Counted from the stretch's first letter, positions 44,667 to 54,279 are shown. The stretch: DNA of 64,000 nt from Chryseobacterium sp. Bi04 (GCF_918698085.1 NZ_CAKKLP010000005.1:186001-250000), one strand, 5' to 3'. The notes: a model not told the origin generated them from the letters alone. Made by a program: numbers and translations.

Positions 44667-45992
44667 TTAAATTTTGTTAATATTGTTTTCTATTTTATCT
44701 AACGCCAGCTGAATTTCTTCTTTGGTAACATTAAGGTGAGGTCTGAAACGTAAAGACTGGTCTCCACATGGAAGAATGATCAGTCCGTCATTGAAGAGTT
44801 CATTCATCATTTTATTTCTGTCTCCCGCTGATGGAAGATCAATGGCGCACATCAACCCTCTTCCTCTTGCATTGGAAATTTTCTCAGGATATTTCTCAGC
44901 AAGAGCTTTCAGGCTATCCAGCAAAAAGTCTCCTACCACTCTGGCATTTTCAACAAGATTTTCTTTTTCAATAACCTCCATTACCAATTGGAAACGAAGC
45001 ATATCGATAAAGTTTCCTCCGAAAGTAGAGTTGATTCTTGAGCTTTCTCTGAATACATTATTAGGAACTTGATCAAATTTTTCTTTATTGGCCAAAACTC
45101 CGCAAACCTGTGCTTTTTTACCGAAAGAAATGATATCCGGTTTTGCAGTAAAGTGCTGAAAAGCCCACATTTTTCCCGTAATAGCAATACCGGTCTGAAC
45201 TTCATCAAAGATAAGTAAGATTTCATTTTGATCACAAAGCTGTCTTAACCCTAATAAGAATTCATCTCTGAAATGGTTATCACCTCCTTCTGCCTGGATT
45301 GGTTCTATAATGATACAAGCCACTTTATCCGGATTCATCAAAATAGCTTCTTCAATCTGTAATAAAGCAAGCTTTTCATTTTTGATGGTTTCTTCCAGAT
45401 TTTCTTCCGTAATCGGGAATGATAATTTCGGATTTAAGATTCTTGGCCAGTCAAATAAAGGAAAATATTGGTATTTTCTGGGATCTGAAGTGTTGGTTAA
45501 GCTTAACGTATAACCGCTTCTTCCGTGGAAAGCCTGTCTGAAATGGATACAGATTCCGGCTTCAGTCTGAAGTCCTTTTGCAAAGTTTTTACGGGTCTTC
45601 CAGTCGAAACAAGCCTTTAAAGCATTTTCAACCCCTAAAGTTCCGCCTTCGATAAAGAAAGCATATTGTAATTCTTCAGGAATAACTACTCTTTCAAACA
45701 CTTCTAAGAAATGAGCATATTCTTCTGAGTAAACATCTGCTAAAGTTGGTTTGTTGACAGCCATTCTGCCTAACCATTCTGATCTTTCTACAAGATACGG
45801 GTGATTGTATCCAACAGAAGCTGAGGCAAACATAGAGAACATATCCAGATATTCTCTGTCTGTAAGTTTATCGTAAAGCCATGATCCGTGAGATTTTTCA
45901 ATGTCCATCACGAAGTCAAACCCATCTGCCAAAACGTGCTTTCCTACTGTTTCTTTTACTTTATTTGCTTTTATATCTAATATTTGTTCCAT
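44667..45992 (-). CDS. lat: L-lysine 6-transaminase
   Basis: 441 residues, a class III PLP aminotransferase. It moves the epsilon amino group of lysine to 2-oxoglutarate, giving aminoadipate semialdehyde. The PLP lysine lies in Ser-Phe-Gly-Lys292-Lys293, the PLP-binding Asp in Phe-Asp263-Glu-Val-Gln-Thr-Gly, and the substrate motif in His-Gly-Arg-Ser-Gly-Tyr-Thr. The start MEQILDIKANKVKETVGKHV is like known LAT enzymes. It lies directly after the semialdehyde dehydrogenase gene, so the pair makes 2-aminoadipate. Confidence 0.88.
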   Translation of the reverse strand: MEQILDIKANKVKETVGKHVLADGFDFVMDIEKSHGSWLYDKLTDREYLDMFSMFASASVGYNHPYLVERSEWLGRMAVNKPTLADVYSEEYAHFLEVFERVVIPEELQYAFFIEGGTLGVENALKACFDWKTRKNFAKGLQTEAGICIHFRQAFHGRSGYTLSLTNTSDPRKYQYFPLFDWPRILNPKLSFPITEENLEETIKNEKLALLQIEEAILMNPDKVACIIIEPIQAEGGDNHFRDEFLLGLRQLCDQNEILLIFDEVQTGIAITGKMWAFQHFTAKPDIISFGKKAQVCGVLANKEKFDQVPNNVFRESSRINSTFGGNFIDMLRFQLVMEVIEKENLVENARVVGDFLLDSLKALAEKYPEKISNARGRGLMCAIDLPSAGDRNKMMNELFNDGLIILPCGDQSLRFRPHLNVTKEEIQLALDKIENNINKI

Positions 45993-46020
45993 AATAAAAT
46001 TGATGTGTGATTTAATAAGT

Positions 46021-46060
46021 GAATGATTAAAAACTCACAGGAATGAGCTCTTAATCATTC
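46021..46060. repeat. Intergenic hairpin between the two lysine genes
   Basis: GAATGATTAA (46021-46030) and TTAATCATTC (46051-46060) form a perfect 10-bp stem, with an inner CTCA/TGAG pair. No T run follows on the minus strand, so it is more likely an mRNA processing or stability element than a terminator. Confidence 0.5.
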
Positions 46061-46106
46061 AGGTTATTAATTTTTGTTTTTGTTTTTTGTGCTTTAAGTA
46101 AAGCTT

Positions 46107-47657
46107 TTATAAATCAAATTTAATACCTTGTGCTAAAGGAAGTTGCGCGGTATAATTTATAGTATTGGTTTGTCTTCTCATATAGTACTTCCAAGCATCA
46201 GATCCTGATTCTCTTCCTCCTCCGGTTTCTTTTTCTCCACCGAAAGCACCTCCGATTTCAGCACCTGAAGTTCCAATATTAACGTTGGCAATACCACAGT
46301 CTGAACCTGCATAAGAAAGGAATAATTCTGCTTCTCTCAGGTTTTGGGTCATAATTGCAGAAGATAATCCCTGAGGAACATCATTTTGAATAGCAATTGC
46401 TTCTTCCAGGGTTTTGTATTTAATCAAATATAAAATCGGGGCAAAAGTTTCATGCTGCACGATCTCATAAGAATTTTTCACTTCGGCAACGCAAGGTTTT
46501 ACGTAGCATCCTGATTCGTATTCTTTCCCGGTTAATACACCGCCTTCAACAACAAATTTACCGCCTTCTTTTTTACACTTTTTGATAGCTTCTTCATATT
46601 GATTCACTGCATCAGTATCAATTAAAGGACCTACATGGTTTTTCTCATCCAACGGGTTTCCGATCTTCAACTGGCCATAAGCTTTTGTCAATCTTGTTTT
46701 CACTTCATTATACACACTCTCGTGGATGATCAGTCTTCTCGTGGAAGTACATCTCTGACCAGCTGTTCCTACGGCTCCGAAAACGGCTCCGATGATAGAC
46801 ATATCTATATCTGCTTCTTTCGTAATGATAATTGCATTGTTACCTCCTAATTCAAGGATAGATTTTCCGAATCTTTCTGCTACTTTAGAAGAAACCATTC
46901 TTCCTACTCTTGTAGAACCTGTGAAAGATACTAAAGCTACTCTTTTATCATCTACCAGCTTCTGTCCGATCTCATGGTCTGATACCAATACACTTGAAAC
47001 TCCTTCAGGAAGATTATTTTCCTTTACAACTTCATTCATGATATTCTGACATGCAATTGCACAAAGTGGTGTTTTTTCAGATGGCTTCCAAATGGTAACG
47101 TTACCACAGATCCATGCTAATGCAGTATTCCATGACCATACAGCCACGGGAAAGTTGAATGCTGTGATGATTCCAACCACACCTAGCGGATGGTATTGCT
47201 CGTACATTCTGTGTCCCGGTCTTTCTGAGTGCATCGTGTATCCCTGAAGCTGTCTGGAAAGCCCCACAGCAAAATCACAGATATCAATCATTTCCTGTAC
47301 TTCTCCAAGACCTTCCTGCAATGATTTACCCATTTCATAGGAAACCAGTTTTCCAAGATCATCTTTATATTCTCTCAACTTCAGACCCAGCTGTCTTACA
47401 ATTTCTCCTCTTTTGGGAGCAGGGATCATTCTGAATTCCTGAAATGCCTTTTGAGCAGTCTCAATTACTTTGTCATAATCACTTTCTCCGGAAGTCTTTA
47501 CTTTAGCGATTAATTTACCGTCTACAGGAGAGATACTTTCTATTGTCTTTCCTGAAGCGAAATATTTTCCGCCCACTGAAGTCCCTTTATTTTCTTCTTT
47601 AATACCAAGGTTTCTGAGTGTTGTTTCGATTCCGAAATCCTTTACTTTTTTTGACAT
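46107..47657 (-). CDS. amaB: Aldehyde dehydrogenase, ALDH7 type (aminoadipate semialdehyde dehydrogenase)
   Basis: 516 residues. It has the NAD-site Phe-Thr-Gly-Ser-Thr (near 245-249), general base Glu269 in Leu-Glu-Leu-Gly-Gly-Asn-Asn, and nucleophile Cys303 in Gly-Gln-Arg-Cys-Thr-Ser. The overall sequence resembles antiquitin (ALDH7A1), which oxidises 2-aminoadipate semialdehyde. It is upstream of the lysine 6-transaminase with a 114-nt gap, which supports the lysine pathway role. Confidence 0.87.
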   Translation of the reverse strand: MSKKVKDFGIETTLRNLGIKEENKGTSVGGKYFASGKTIESISPVDGKLIAKVKTSGESDYDKVIETAQKAFQEFRMIPAPKRGEIVRQLGLKLREYKDDLGKLVSYEMGKSLQEGLGEVQEMIDICDFAVGLSRQLQGYTMHSERPGHRMYEQYHPLGVVGIITAFNFPVAVWSWNTALAWICGNVTIWKPSEKTPLCAIACQNIMNEVVKENNLPEGVSSVLVSDHEIGQKLVDDKRVALVSFTGSTRVGRMVSSKVAERFGKSILELGGNNAIIITKEADIDMSIIGAVFGAVGTAGQRCTSTRRLIIHESVYNEVKTRLTKAYGQLKIGNPLDEKNHVGPLIDTDAVNQYEEAIKKCKKEGGKFVVEGGVLTGKEYESGCYVKPCVAEVKNSYEIVQHETFAPILYLIKYKTLEEAIAIQNDVPQGLSSAIMTQNLREAELFLSYAGSDCGIANVNIGTSGAEIGGAFGGEKETGGGRESGSDAWKYYMRRQTNTINYTAQLPLAQGIKFDL

Positions 47658-47736
47658 AAAATCTTACTTTTCGTTCTCTCTAAAGATAAAAATATTATGC
47701 GAACCTCAAAACTTTAATTTTTAAGCTGTTTTTTAT

Positions 47737-47766
47737 TTGGACTAATTATAAACATATGTATCTTTG
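47737..47766 (+). promoter_or_regulatory. Promoter of the small membrane protein gene
   Basis: TTG (47737-47739), 19-bp spacer, then TATCTTTG (47759-47766). Both match the Bacteroidota consensus. The ATG follows at 47792. Confidence 0.72.
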
Positions 47767-47791
47767 TAGGGTAAAATTTTGACATTCAGAA

Positions 47792-47989
47792 ATGGAGAAT
47801 AATACATCAAAAGAAGATTTTTCAAAACAAAAAGACAATTCAAAGTGGAAGCAGTGGATTAAACGTTTTGGTGTCGGGGGAATTATATTTTTTACCGTAA
47901 AGGGGATCATTACCTCGACTTTAATTTATTTTCTTGGAAAGAATTTCTGGAATATCATTACCAAATACTTTTCAACGATATTCGGGTAA
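47792..47989 (+). CDS. Small single-pass membrane protein
   Basis: 65 residues: a charged, Lys-rich N-terminus (~24 residues) and one or two hydrophobic segments (about residues 28-50 and 52-64). No domain is recognised. The well-formed promoter at 47737-47766 and a terminator at 48011-48045 support it as a real gene. The function is unknown; it is divergent from the lysine genes. Confidence 0.7.
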   Translation: MENNTSKEDFSKQKDNSKWKQWIKRFGVGGIIFFTVKGIITSTLIYFLGKNFWNIITKYFSTIFG

Positions 47990-48010
47990 GACAACAGACA
48001 ATGATATAAA

Positions 48011-48045
48011 AAGAAAGCTGAGAATTTTTTCTCAGCTTTCTTTTT
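48011..48045. terminator. Bidirectional terminator
   Basis: AAGAAAGCTGAGAA (48011-48024) and TTCTCAGCTTTCTT (48029-48042) form a perfect 14-bp stem with a T4 loop, flanked by A and T runs. It can end both the small membrane protein gene and the ribbon-helix-helix gene on the other strand. Confidence 0.88.
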
Positions 48046-48082
48046 ATAATTAAGGTAATTGAATAGTTATTCTAAACGTAAA

Positions 48083-48271
48083 CTACTCTTTCTTCTTCCT
48101 CCCCGAATCAACCAGGTTCTGATGCAGCAAGTATTCAATCTGTCCGTTTACACTTCTGAATTCATCATTTGCCCATTTTTCCAGGAGTTTATAAGTAGAC
48201 TCATCTATCCTTATGACAAAGGATTTTTTACCTTTGCTTTCGGAAGAATTTTGTACTTTTTCTGATTTCAT
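48083..48271 (-). CDS. Ribbon-helix-helix (Arc-like) DNA-binding protein
   Basis: 62 residues. Lys-Ser-Phe-Val-Ile-Arg-Ile-Asp-Glu forms the beta strand, followed by two helices (Tyr-Lys-Leu-Leu-Glu-Lys-Trp-Ala and Ser-Val-Asn-Gly-Gln-Ile-Glu-Tyr-Leu-Leu). The ends are Lys-rich. It probably acts as a transcription regulator. It lies ~100 nt after the SPFH gene on the same strand and may be co-transcribed with it. No toxin partner is seen beside it. Confidence 0.78.
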   Translation of the reverse strand: MKSEKVQNSSESKGKKSFVIRIDESTYKLLEKWANDEFRSVNGQIEYLLHQNLVDSGRKKKE

Positions 48272-48370
48272 TTTTCTTGTTTTTAACGCAAGATGCGTGA
48301 AGATTTATTTTCCAGATTCATTGTTTACAGGCGGATAACAACTCCCCAATCCCTGGAAATTATTCATATT

Positions 48371-49237
48371 TTAGTTATACAATGTTCCTGCATTTAATAT
48401 AGGGGTTGCTGCTTTTTCACCACATAAAACCACCATTAAATTGCTTACCATTGCTGCTTTTCTTTCGTCATCAAGTTCAACGATATTGCCTTCGGAAAGC
48501 TTTTTCAAGGCAAGATCAACCATTCCTACAGCTCCTTCTACAATTTTGGTTCTCGCTGCAACAATGGCAGTAGCCTGCTGTCTTTGAAGCATCGCTCCTG
48601 CTATTTCTGATGCATAAGCCAAATGGGAGATCCTTGCTTCCTGGATGACAATTCCGGCTTTTGAAAGACGGTCTGTGAGCTCCTGTTCCAAAATAGAATT
48701 GATTTTTTCTCCACCTTCTCTCAACGTAATGGGTGCATGGTCATCCTCCAGATTATCATAAGGAAAACTCATGGCCAAATGCCGCACTGCTGCTTCACTC
48801 TGCATTTTTACAAAATCTGAATACCGTTCAACGTCAAAAGCTGCTTTATAAGTATCTCCCACTTTCCATACGATTACTACTGCAATTTCAATTGGGTTTC
48901 CCATTTTATCATTCACTTTCAAGGTCTGTCCTTGTAAATTCTCGGAACGCAAAGACATTTTCTGTGAGGAATACAGAGGATTGATAAAGAATAACCCGTT
49001 CTCTTTTACCGAGCCTACATATTTTCCAAAAAAGTTTAACACTCGTGAGTGATTAGGCTGAATAATCATTAATCCTTTCAGGAAGAAGCATGAAAGTAAA
49101 AAGCAAAGCATCGCAATAATCACATAGGCAATACTCTGATCAACCCCGGAAATAAAGAAATAAACCGAAGCAGCAAATAAAGCCAGACAGATTACTAAGG
49201 TAATATAACCCGACATGGGTTTTAATGTTTTTTCCAT
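48371..49237 (-). CDS. SPFH/Band 7 domain membrane protein (slipin-like)
   Basis: 288 residues. Two N-terminal membrane segments (about residues 9-25 and 34-55) precede an SPFH domain (Val-Leu-Asn-Phe-Phe-Gly-Lys-Tyr-Val-Gly-Ser, then Asp-Arg-Leu-Ser-Lys-Ala-Gly-Ile). Ala-Met-Leu-Gln-Arg-Gln-Gln-Ala-Thr is the usual post-SPFH helix. It probably forms oligomers in the inner membrane that organise lipids or proteases. The Arc-like gene downstream is its probable operon partner. Confidence 0.85.
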   Translation of the reverse strand: MEKTLKPMSGYITLVICLALFAASVYFFISGVDQSIAYVIIAMLCFLLSCFFLKGLMIIQPNHSRVLNFFGKYVGSVKENGLFFINPLYSSQKMSLRSENLQGQTLKVNDKMGNPIEIAVVIVWKVGDTYKAAFDVERYSDFVKMQSEAAVRHLAMSFPYDNLEDDHAPITLREGGEKINSILEQELTDRLSKAGIVIQEARISHLAYASEIAGAMLQRQQATAIVAARTKIVEGAVGMVDLALKKLSEGNIVELDDERKAAMVSNLMVVLCGEKAATPILNAGTLYN

Positions 49238-49425
49238 AACTGAATTTTTAATTTGATATTATTTTGATATCATAAAGATAGCATTAATTTTTGAATGCCA
49301 GATCTAAATAATAAGTTTTTTTTGTGGGGTATGGAATAAGCAATAGCAGGATTACTATGTAGGTCTGGCTATCTCAGAAGGTTCTCCACGTAACCGTACC
49401 ACGCATCATCCGGTACCTGTACCGC

Positions 49426-49460
49426 ACAAAAAAATCCCGGAAAATAAATTCCAGGATTTT
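49426..49460 (-). terminator. Terminator of the CcsBA gene
   Basis: AATCCCGGAA (49433-49442) pairs with TTCCAGGATT (49449-49458) with one mismatch. A T run follows on the minus strand. It lies 22 nt past the stop at 49482. Confidence 0.75.
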
Positions 49461-49481
49461 GATTGTATAGGTCTGCCGCTT

Positions 49482-52400
49482 TTACTTCTTCGTTAATTTT
49501 TTAAACTTGAAATAAGAAACTGCTGATAAAGTAATCATTGTTGCAATTCCAATGTATACCCAGGCCGGTACCGGTACCGGATCTCCAGCTGCATAAGAGT
49601 GAAGTCCGCTTAAGTAGTAATTTACCCCAAAATAAGTCATTACCATTGAGCAGAACGCAAACATTGTTGCTACGTGGAACGCCCATCTGCTTCTCAATCC
49701 GGGCACTAATCTCATGTGCAGTACAAAAGCGTATACCATAATCGAGATGAAAGCCCATGTTTCTTTCGGGTCCCAGCTCCAGTATCTACCCCACGATTCG
49801 TTGGCCCAGATTCCTCCTAAGAAGTTTCCAACCGTTAAAGCGAAAAGACCAATGGTAAGGGACATTTCAGAAACCACTACCAATTCTTTCAATGTGGTAT
49901 CATGATGAATTTTATAGGTCTCTTTGTTTGAAATAATATAAAATACCAGAGAGATCACGGCAATGATCATCGATAGGGCAAAGAAACCATAGCTGGAGGT
50001 AATAATCGCTACGTGAACAATTAACCAGTAAGATTTCAATACAGGAACCAATGGTGTAATCTGCGGATCAAGCGCTGAGCCTCCATGCGCAAATCCCATC
50101 ATAATTACCGCTACCATAAATCCGGCTGCAGGAATCAATGCATTGGAATTTCTGTAAAGAACAAGCCCTGCTGTAATTCCTACCCAGGAAATAAAGATAA
50201 TAGCTTCATATCCGTTACTCCAAGGGGCGTGCCCTGAAATATACCATCTTGCAACAAGGCCTAAGAAGTGGCATAAATACCCTATTAAACCTATCGCAAT
50301 AATGACTTTGATTATTTTATTTAGTAGTTTGCTTGACTTGAATAATTCAACAAAACCTAAGATCAAAAGAAGTCCTCCTATGATGGTGTAGAATATTAAT
50401 AATTTGAAATTAATATCTGCTTTATTCATGAAAACTTCAAGATCTACTTTAGATTGGGCAGGAACAACGCTTTTACCCCATTTCTGCTGATATTCTGAAA
50501 GTTTAGCAAGTTCCGAATCTGCTTTACTCCAGTTTCCTGATTTCTGAGCGGTAAGAACTTCTGCAAAATAAGGCCCCATTACCTGCTGAGATTCCATATC
50601 CGGTTCAAATTTCTGGTCAAGCCATGAATGCCATGTATGGTTAGCATCATTTTTTACCGGTACAATTCTCATAAACTGACCACTGAAAAACTCGTTAAAA
50701 ATCTGAACTCTTTCGTTTACAGCAATTACTTCTTTATCATAATTGGTCTGATCTGCCGGCTTTTTACGGAAAGCAGTGTTATAATCATGCTCAAGGATGT
50801 ATGTTAAATTACCGTTAGCATCTGCAGGGAAAAGATTCATTAAAGAAGTATAACCGTCATCATCAGCCTTTGTCTTATTCTTTAATTCGTCTCCTCCTTT
50901 CGGCCCCACTTTAATCATTGGAACCATTGTCCAGCTTGGGGTATCTGTATTTACGGATAAGAACCACTGGTTAGCAGTAAGGTATTTCCCGTCAGTTCCT
51001 TTGAATTTATCTTTCTTGTATAGTTTTCTTAAAACATCCAATGCTTCTGTATTGATAGGAACAATTCTTCCTTCAAAACTTTGCACCAGAAGATATCCGA
51101 ATTTATCAGCATGCTCCTCACTGATTCTGTTTCTTGCAATGATTTCATCCGGAGAGATAGATCTCATCTTACTCATTGGCGCTGCCAGAGAATTCTGCTT
51201 TGGAGCAGCACCATCAAGCGGTTGGGCAGATGGAGCCGGAGCATGAGTATGCCCGTCACCTTCTACATGTACATGCTCTCTGCTTCCGTCTGTAGTTCCA
51301 TGTGTTTCAATTTTCTGGGCATTACCCCCTATACTTAAAAACAATAAAAGAACAGCTGCTGTTTTTGCTTTTTTCTTGCTGGCGTCAGCCAACATTTTAT
51401 TTAATTTCCAAAAGTGAGTTCCTTTCCAGAAGAAGATCACAAACATTCCTAAGAATAATAATCCGTATCCTATGTATGAGATCAGTGTTCCCCAGAAATC
51501 ATGGTTTACAGAAAGTACGGTCCCCATTCTGTCCGGGTCAAAGCTCGACTGGAAGAGACGGTATCCTTTATGGTTAAGAACGTGGTTCATATAGATTTTA
51601 TAAGGAGTTTCTTTACCTTCATCAACAATTTTCACATGGCTTTCGTAAGCACTTGGAGAAGAACTTCCAGGATAAGTTTCCATTACGAAATCTTCTAACT
51701 TCAGGGCAAAAGGGGTATTGTAAACCTTAGGCCCGAATCCAACCATGATATTTAGCCCATCCATAGTCACCTGCTTATAGGCATTTGGATTTCCTCTTTC
51801 CACAGAAAGATCAACCAGACGTTTTGTTTTTGGACCCTGCAGTTCTATCTGAAGCATGTCTGGAACGTTAGCATCCTTCTTTCTATCTCCTTCAATAGCG
51901 ATCAATCTTCCTTTTTTCAGTCCTTCAGGAACTACAAGTTTTAATTCATTGATCGTATATAAACTTCTCAATGCCAACGGTTGGAATTCATCCTTTACTG
52001 TACTTCCGGTAGCCTGAGTGGCCATCGTCATATAGCTTGCATCAACAGGAGTTTTGATGAATAATTTTCCTCCTTCATTTTTAAATTCCACTGCCCCTTC
52101 AATAGCTCTGTTGAATGTTACCAAAGTTCCGTTAATTGATTTGGTTTCTCCCGGTTTGATGTAAACATTCTGTCTTCCGGTACTTCCTGTAGACACCAGG
52201 TGAAGGTATTCTGCACCGTTGGGTTCAGCAACCAGGCTGTCTTTTTTTCTCTGAATATATTCCTTGGCAAAAATCTTTACTTCTTTTCCGTGGAAATCAT
52301 AGGTGGCATTCAGATCTTTGTGGAGTGGAGACATCAGGTAAGGAATATCTTTATAATTAAGGACATCACCTTTTTCCTCAATCTGAATCTTAAGGAAGTT

Positions 52401-52757
52401 TTTATCCGTTACGATTTCGTTGGATGTTTCTCCTTCTCTAATGTGCATGGTTCCCTCGAAACTAATGTATCTTGTGATAGCACCACCGATAAAAATGAAT
52501 ATAAAAGCCAGGTGAAAAACAAGAACCGGCCATTTCTCTTTTTTCCAAAGTCTATATCTGCCGATATTTCCTATGAAGTTGAGAATAAGCAGGACCATGA
52601 TCAGTTCAAACCATTTGGCCTCATAAATTAATGCTTTTGCTGTAGGCGTTCCATAGTCGTTTTCCAGGAACGTTGCATAAGCCATTGCAAATGCATACAC
52701 CAGTAACAAAACAGCCATTGTCCTGGTTGAGATAAGAATATCTTGGAGCTTCTTCAT
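49482..52757 (-). CDS. ccsBA: Cytochrome c biogenesis protein, fused CcsB(ResB)-CcsA
   Basis: 1091 residues. The N-terminal ~460 residues are a ResB/CcsB module with four membrane segments and a large periplasmic part. The C-terminal ~280 residues are a CcsA haem-handling module with the tryptophan-rich Trp-Gly-Arg-Tyr-Trp-Ser-Trp-Asp-Pro-Lys-Glu-Thr-Trp. The protein exports haem and ligates it to apo-cytochrome c (System II). Between the modules, near residue 470, a sequence like a second signal peptide (Ala-Ala-Val-Leu-Leu-Leu-Phe-Leu-Ser-Ile-Gly-Gly-Asn-Ala-Gln) precedes a His-rich loop (about residues 480-515). This looks like the seam of the fusion. Confidence 0.92.
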   Translation of the reverse strand: MKKLQDILISTRTMAVLLLVYAFAMAYATFLENDYGTPTAKALIYEAKWFELIMVLLILNFIGNIGRYRLWKKEKWPVLVFHLAFIFIFIGGAITRYISFEGTMHIREGETSNEIVTDKNFLKIQIEEKGDVLNYKDIPYLMSPLHKDLNATYDFHGKEVKIFAKEYIQRKKDSLVAEPNGAEYLHLVSTGSTGRQNVYIKPGETKSINGTLVTFNRAIEGAVEFKNEGGKLFIKTPVDASYMTMATQATGSTVKDEFQPLALRSLYTINELKLVVPEGLKKGRLIAIEGDRKKDANVPDMLQIELQGPKTKRLVDLSVERGNPNAYKQVTMDGLNIMVGFGPKVYNTPFALKLEDFVMETYPGSSSPSAYESHVKIVDEGKETPYKIYMNHVLNHKGYRLFQSSFDPDRMGTVLSVNHDFWGTLISYIGYGLLFLGMFVIFFWKGTHFWKLNKMLADASKKKAKTAAVLLLFLSIGGNAQKIETHGTTDGSREHVHVEGDGHTHAPAPSAQPLDGAAPKQNSLAAPMSKMRSISPDEIIARNRISEEHADKFGYLLVQSFEGRIVPINTEALDVLRKLYKKDKFKGTDGKYLTANQWFLSVNTDTPSWTMVPMIKVGPKGGDELKNKTKADDDGYTSLMNLFPADANGNLTYILEHDYNTAFRKKPADQTNYDKEVIAVNERVQIFNEFFSGQFMRIVPVKNDANHTWHSWLDQKFEPDMESQQVMGPYFAEVLTAQKSGNWSKADSELAKLSEYQQKWGKSVVPAQSKVDLEVFMNKADINFKLLIFYTIIGGLLLILGFVELFKSSKLLNKIIKVIIAIGLIGYLCHFLGLVARWYISGHAPWSNGYEAIIFISWVGITAGLVLYRNSNALIPAAGFMVAVIMMGFAHGGSALDPQITPLVPVLKSYWLIVHVAIITSSYGFFALSMIIAVISLVFYIISNKETYKIHHDTTLKELVVVSEMSLTIGLFALTVGNFLGGIWANESWGRYWSWDPKETWAFISIMVYAFVLHMRLVPGLRSRWAFHVATMFAFCSMVMTYFGVNYYLSGLHSYAAGDPVPVPAWVYIGIATMITLSAVSYFKFKKLTKK

Positions 52758-52778
52758 GATTTAATTATACTTGACATG

Positions 52779-52786
52779 CAAAAATA
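52779..52786 (-). promoter_or_regulatory. -7 element upstream of ccsBA
   Basis: TATTTTTG on the minus strand matches TAnnTTTG, 22 nt before the ATG. A TTG at 52801-52803 is only 14 bp away, less than the usual spacing. Confidence 0.45.
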
Positions 52787-53046
52787 AGCATGATAAACTA
52801 CAAAGAGATTAAAAAAAGCTGTTTTTTGTCATTTTAAAGCCCGTTTCGCTTATTTTGAATCATTCTTAATAACTTAAAAAACACTAAGGAAAAAACAATT
52901 TTTAAAACCAGGCAAATCAGGATTCATTATACCTATAGCCGTGATTGAAATCTTCTATTCAAAAACAACTCAACAAAACACAAACAACTGATTTAAAGTT
53001 ATTTAAATTAAAATCGGTTTTATAAGAAATTAGATGGACAGAGAAT

Positions 53047-53628
53047 TTATTTTCCAAGAAATATCTTTTTCCTGATTTTGCTCAAGAATTCATGGGTAAT
53101 CCCCAAATAGGAAGCAATTTGTTGCTGGATAAGCTTTTGTTCAAGTTCCGGGTATTTTTGCAAAAATTCCACATATCTTTTATCAGCTGTTTTACCTGTC
53201 AAAGAAAGAATTCTTCTCTGTAATCCCACTGATGACTGCTGGTTCATCATTCTAAAAAGCTTTTCCACCTGGGGCATTGTTTCATACAGAAGTTCTTTAT
53301 TCTTTTTGGAGATCATAAGAACCTCGCTATCCTCAAGAGCTTCTATATTCAGAATACTGGGAACATGATTAATCAGACTGTCGATGTCCGTTATCCACCA
53401 ACCTTTGACAGCAAAATACAGTGTCTGTTCAAAACCGTTTTCATTGAGATAATATACTTTACAGCATCCACTGACAACAAACCCTTCAAAAGAACAGTAA
53501 TCCCCTTCTTTAAGAATCACTTCCTTCTTTTTAAAGACTTTATATTCAAATGGAGAAGCAAACCGAGTGAATTCCTCTTCGGATAAGTCTATATACCTGT
53601 TGATGTTTTGATAAAGTAAGTCAAGCAT
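53047..53628 (-). CDS. Crp/Fnr family transcriptional regulator
   Basis: 193 residues from the ATG at 53628. The longer frame starts with TTG at 53658. A cyclic-nucleotide-like beta-barrel (residues ~25-110; Lys-Lys-Lys-Glu-Val-Ile-Leu-Lys-Glu-Gly-Asp) precedes a C-terminal helix-turn-helix (Gln-Gln-Ile-Ala-Ser-Tyr-Leu-Gly-Ile-Thr-His-Glu-Phe-Leu-Ser-Lys-Ile-Arg). No Fnr-type iron-sulfur cysteines are seen, so it is unlikely to sense oxygen directly. It follows the isochorismatase-like gene (~70-nt gap) and may share its transcript. Confidence 0.83.
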   Translation of the reverse strand: MLDLLYQNINRYIDLSEEEFTRFASPFEYKVFKKKEVILKEGDYCSFEGFVVSGCCKVYYLNENGFEQTLYFAVKGWWITDIDSLINHVPSILNIEALEDSEVLMISKKNKELLYETMPQVEKLFRMMNQQSSVGLQRRILSLTGKTADKRYVEFLQKYPELEQKLIQQQIASYLGITHEFLSKIRKKIFLGK

Positions 53629-53697
53629 TATTCTGTTTAAGCAAAATAAAGATACCAATTATTGTTGATACTTTATTCATTACCCATTGTTCATTAC

Positions 53698-54279
53698 TTA
53701 TTTTCCATGTAAGAAATCATCTGTACTGACAATTCTGGCATAAAGATCTCCTAATGCAGATATCCCTGCTAAAAATGACCTTTGTACTTCTGCCGCTTTT
53801 ACGACCTGCCCGTTCAATTCCCGGTCTCGTGTTGCAGTAGCATCTCCAATAATGGTATTGGTAAAGCCCAAGTCAAAAGCAGCTCTTGTGGTTGATTCTA
53901 CACATACATCAGTCATCATACCTGTAATCACCAGATTTTTGATTTTTTTCAACTGAAGATATTGCAGCAGATCAGTTTCCCTGAAGCTGTTTGGAAAATG
54001 TTTTACAATAACTTTCTCATCAGATTTCGGGCTCACCCATGAACTGATCTCCATTCCGGGAGTATCCGGAAGAAAAAAGGAGGCTCCTTCATTGGTGGAA
54101 ATGTGCATAATATGAACCACAGGAAGATTGTTTTTCCTAAAATAATTCAAAATATCTTTAGCGTTTCTCCCAGCTTTTTCAGCGCCTTCCAGTGTCATTT
54201 TTCCTCCCGGAAAATAGTCGTTTTGTACGTCAATAATTAATAGTGCAGTGTTTTCCATTTTTTCTTTTTTGTTGTGCAT
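53698..54279 (-). CDS. Isochorismatase-like cysteine hydrolase
   Basis: 193 residues. Asp in Leu-Ile-Ile-Asp-Val-Gln-Asn-Asp-Tyr-Phe, Lys in Val-Lys-His-Phe and Cys in Met-Met-Thr-Asp-Val-Cys-Val-Glu-Ser-Thr form the expected Asp-Lys-Cys triad. These enzymes hydrolyse amides or isochorismate-like substrates. The canonical start of the domain is the Met at 54258, with 54279 also possible. A signal peptide coded in another frame ends right before it (54230-54343), which suggests that the ancestral protein was exported; see the separate entry. Confidence 0.82.
   Translation of the reverse strand: MHNKKEKMENTALLIIDVQNDYFPGGKMTLEGAEKAGRNAKDILNYFRKNNLPVVHIMHISTNEGASFFLPDTPGMEISSWVSPKSDEKVIVKHFPNSFRETDLLQYLQLKKIKNLVITGMMTDVCVESTTRAAFDLGFTNTIIGDATATRDRELNGQVVKAAEVQRSFLAGISALGDLYARIVSTDDFLHGK

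Noticed and set aside
48305..48367. 20-codon open frame (start MNNFQGLGSC) between the SPFH and Arc-like genes
   Set aside because: Too short to judge from one sequence; no strong start signals. Conservation in relatives would be needed.
49388..49424. Several GTACC-like units near the ccsBA 3' end and GGTACCGGTACC inside the gene
   Set aside because: The units inside the gene encode a Pro-Val-Pro-Val-Pro stretch; those outside are short and irregular, with no clear structure.
53668..53698. Repeated CATTA/CATTAC units after the isochorismatase-like gene
   Set aside because: Looks like simple AT-rich low-complexity sequence between genes.
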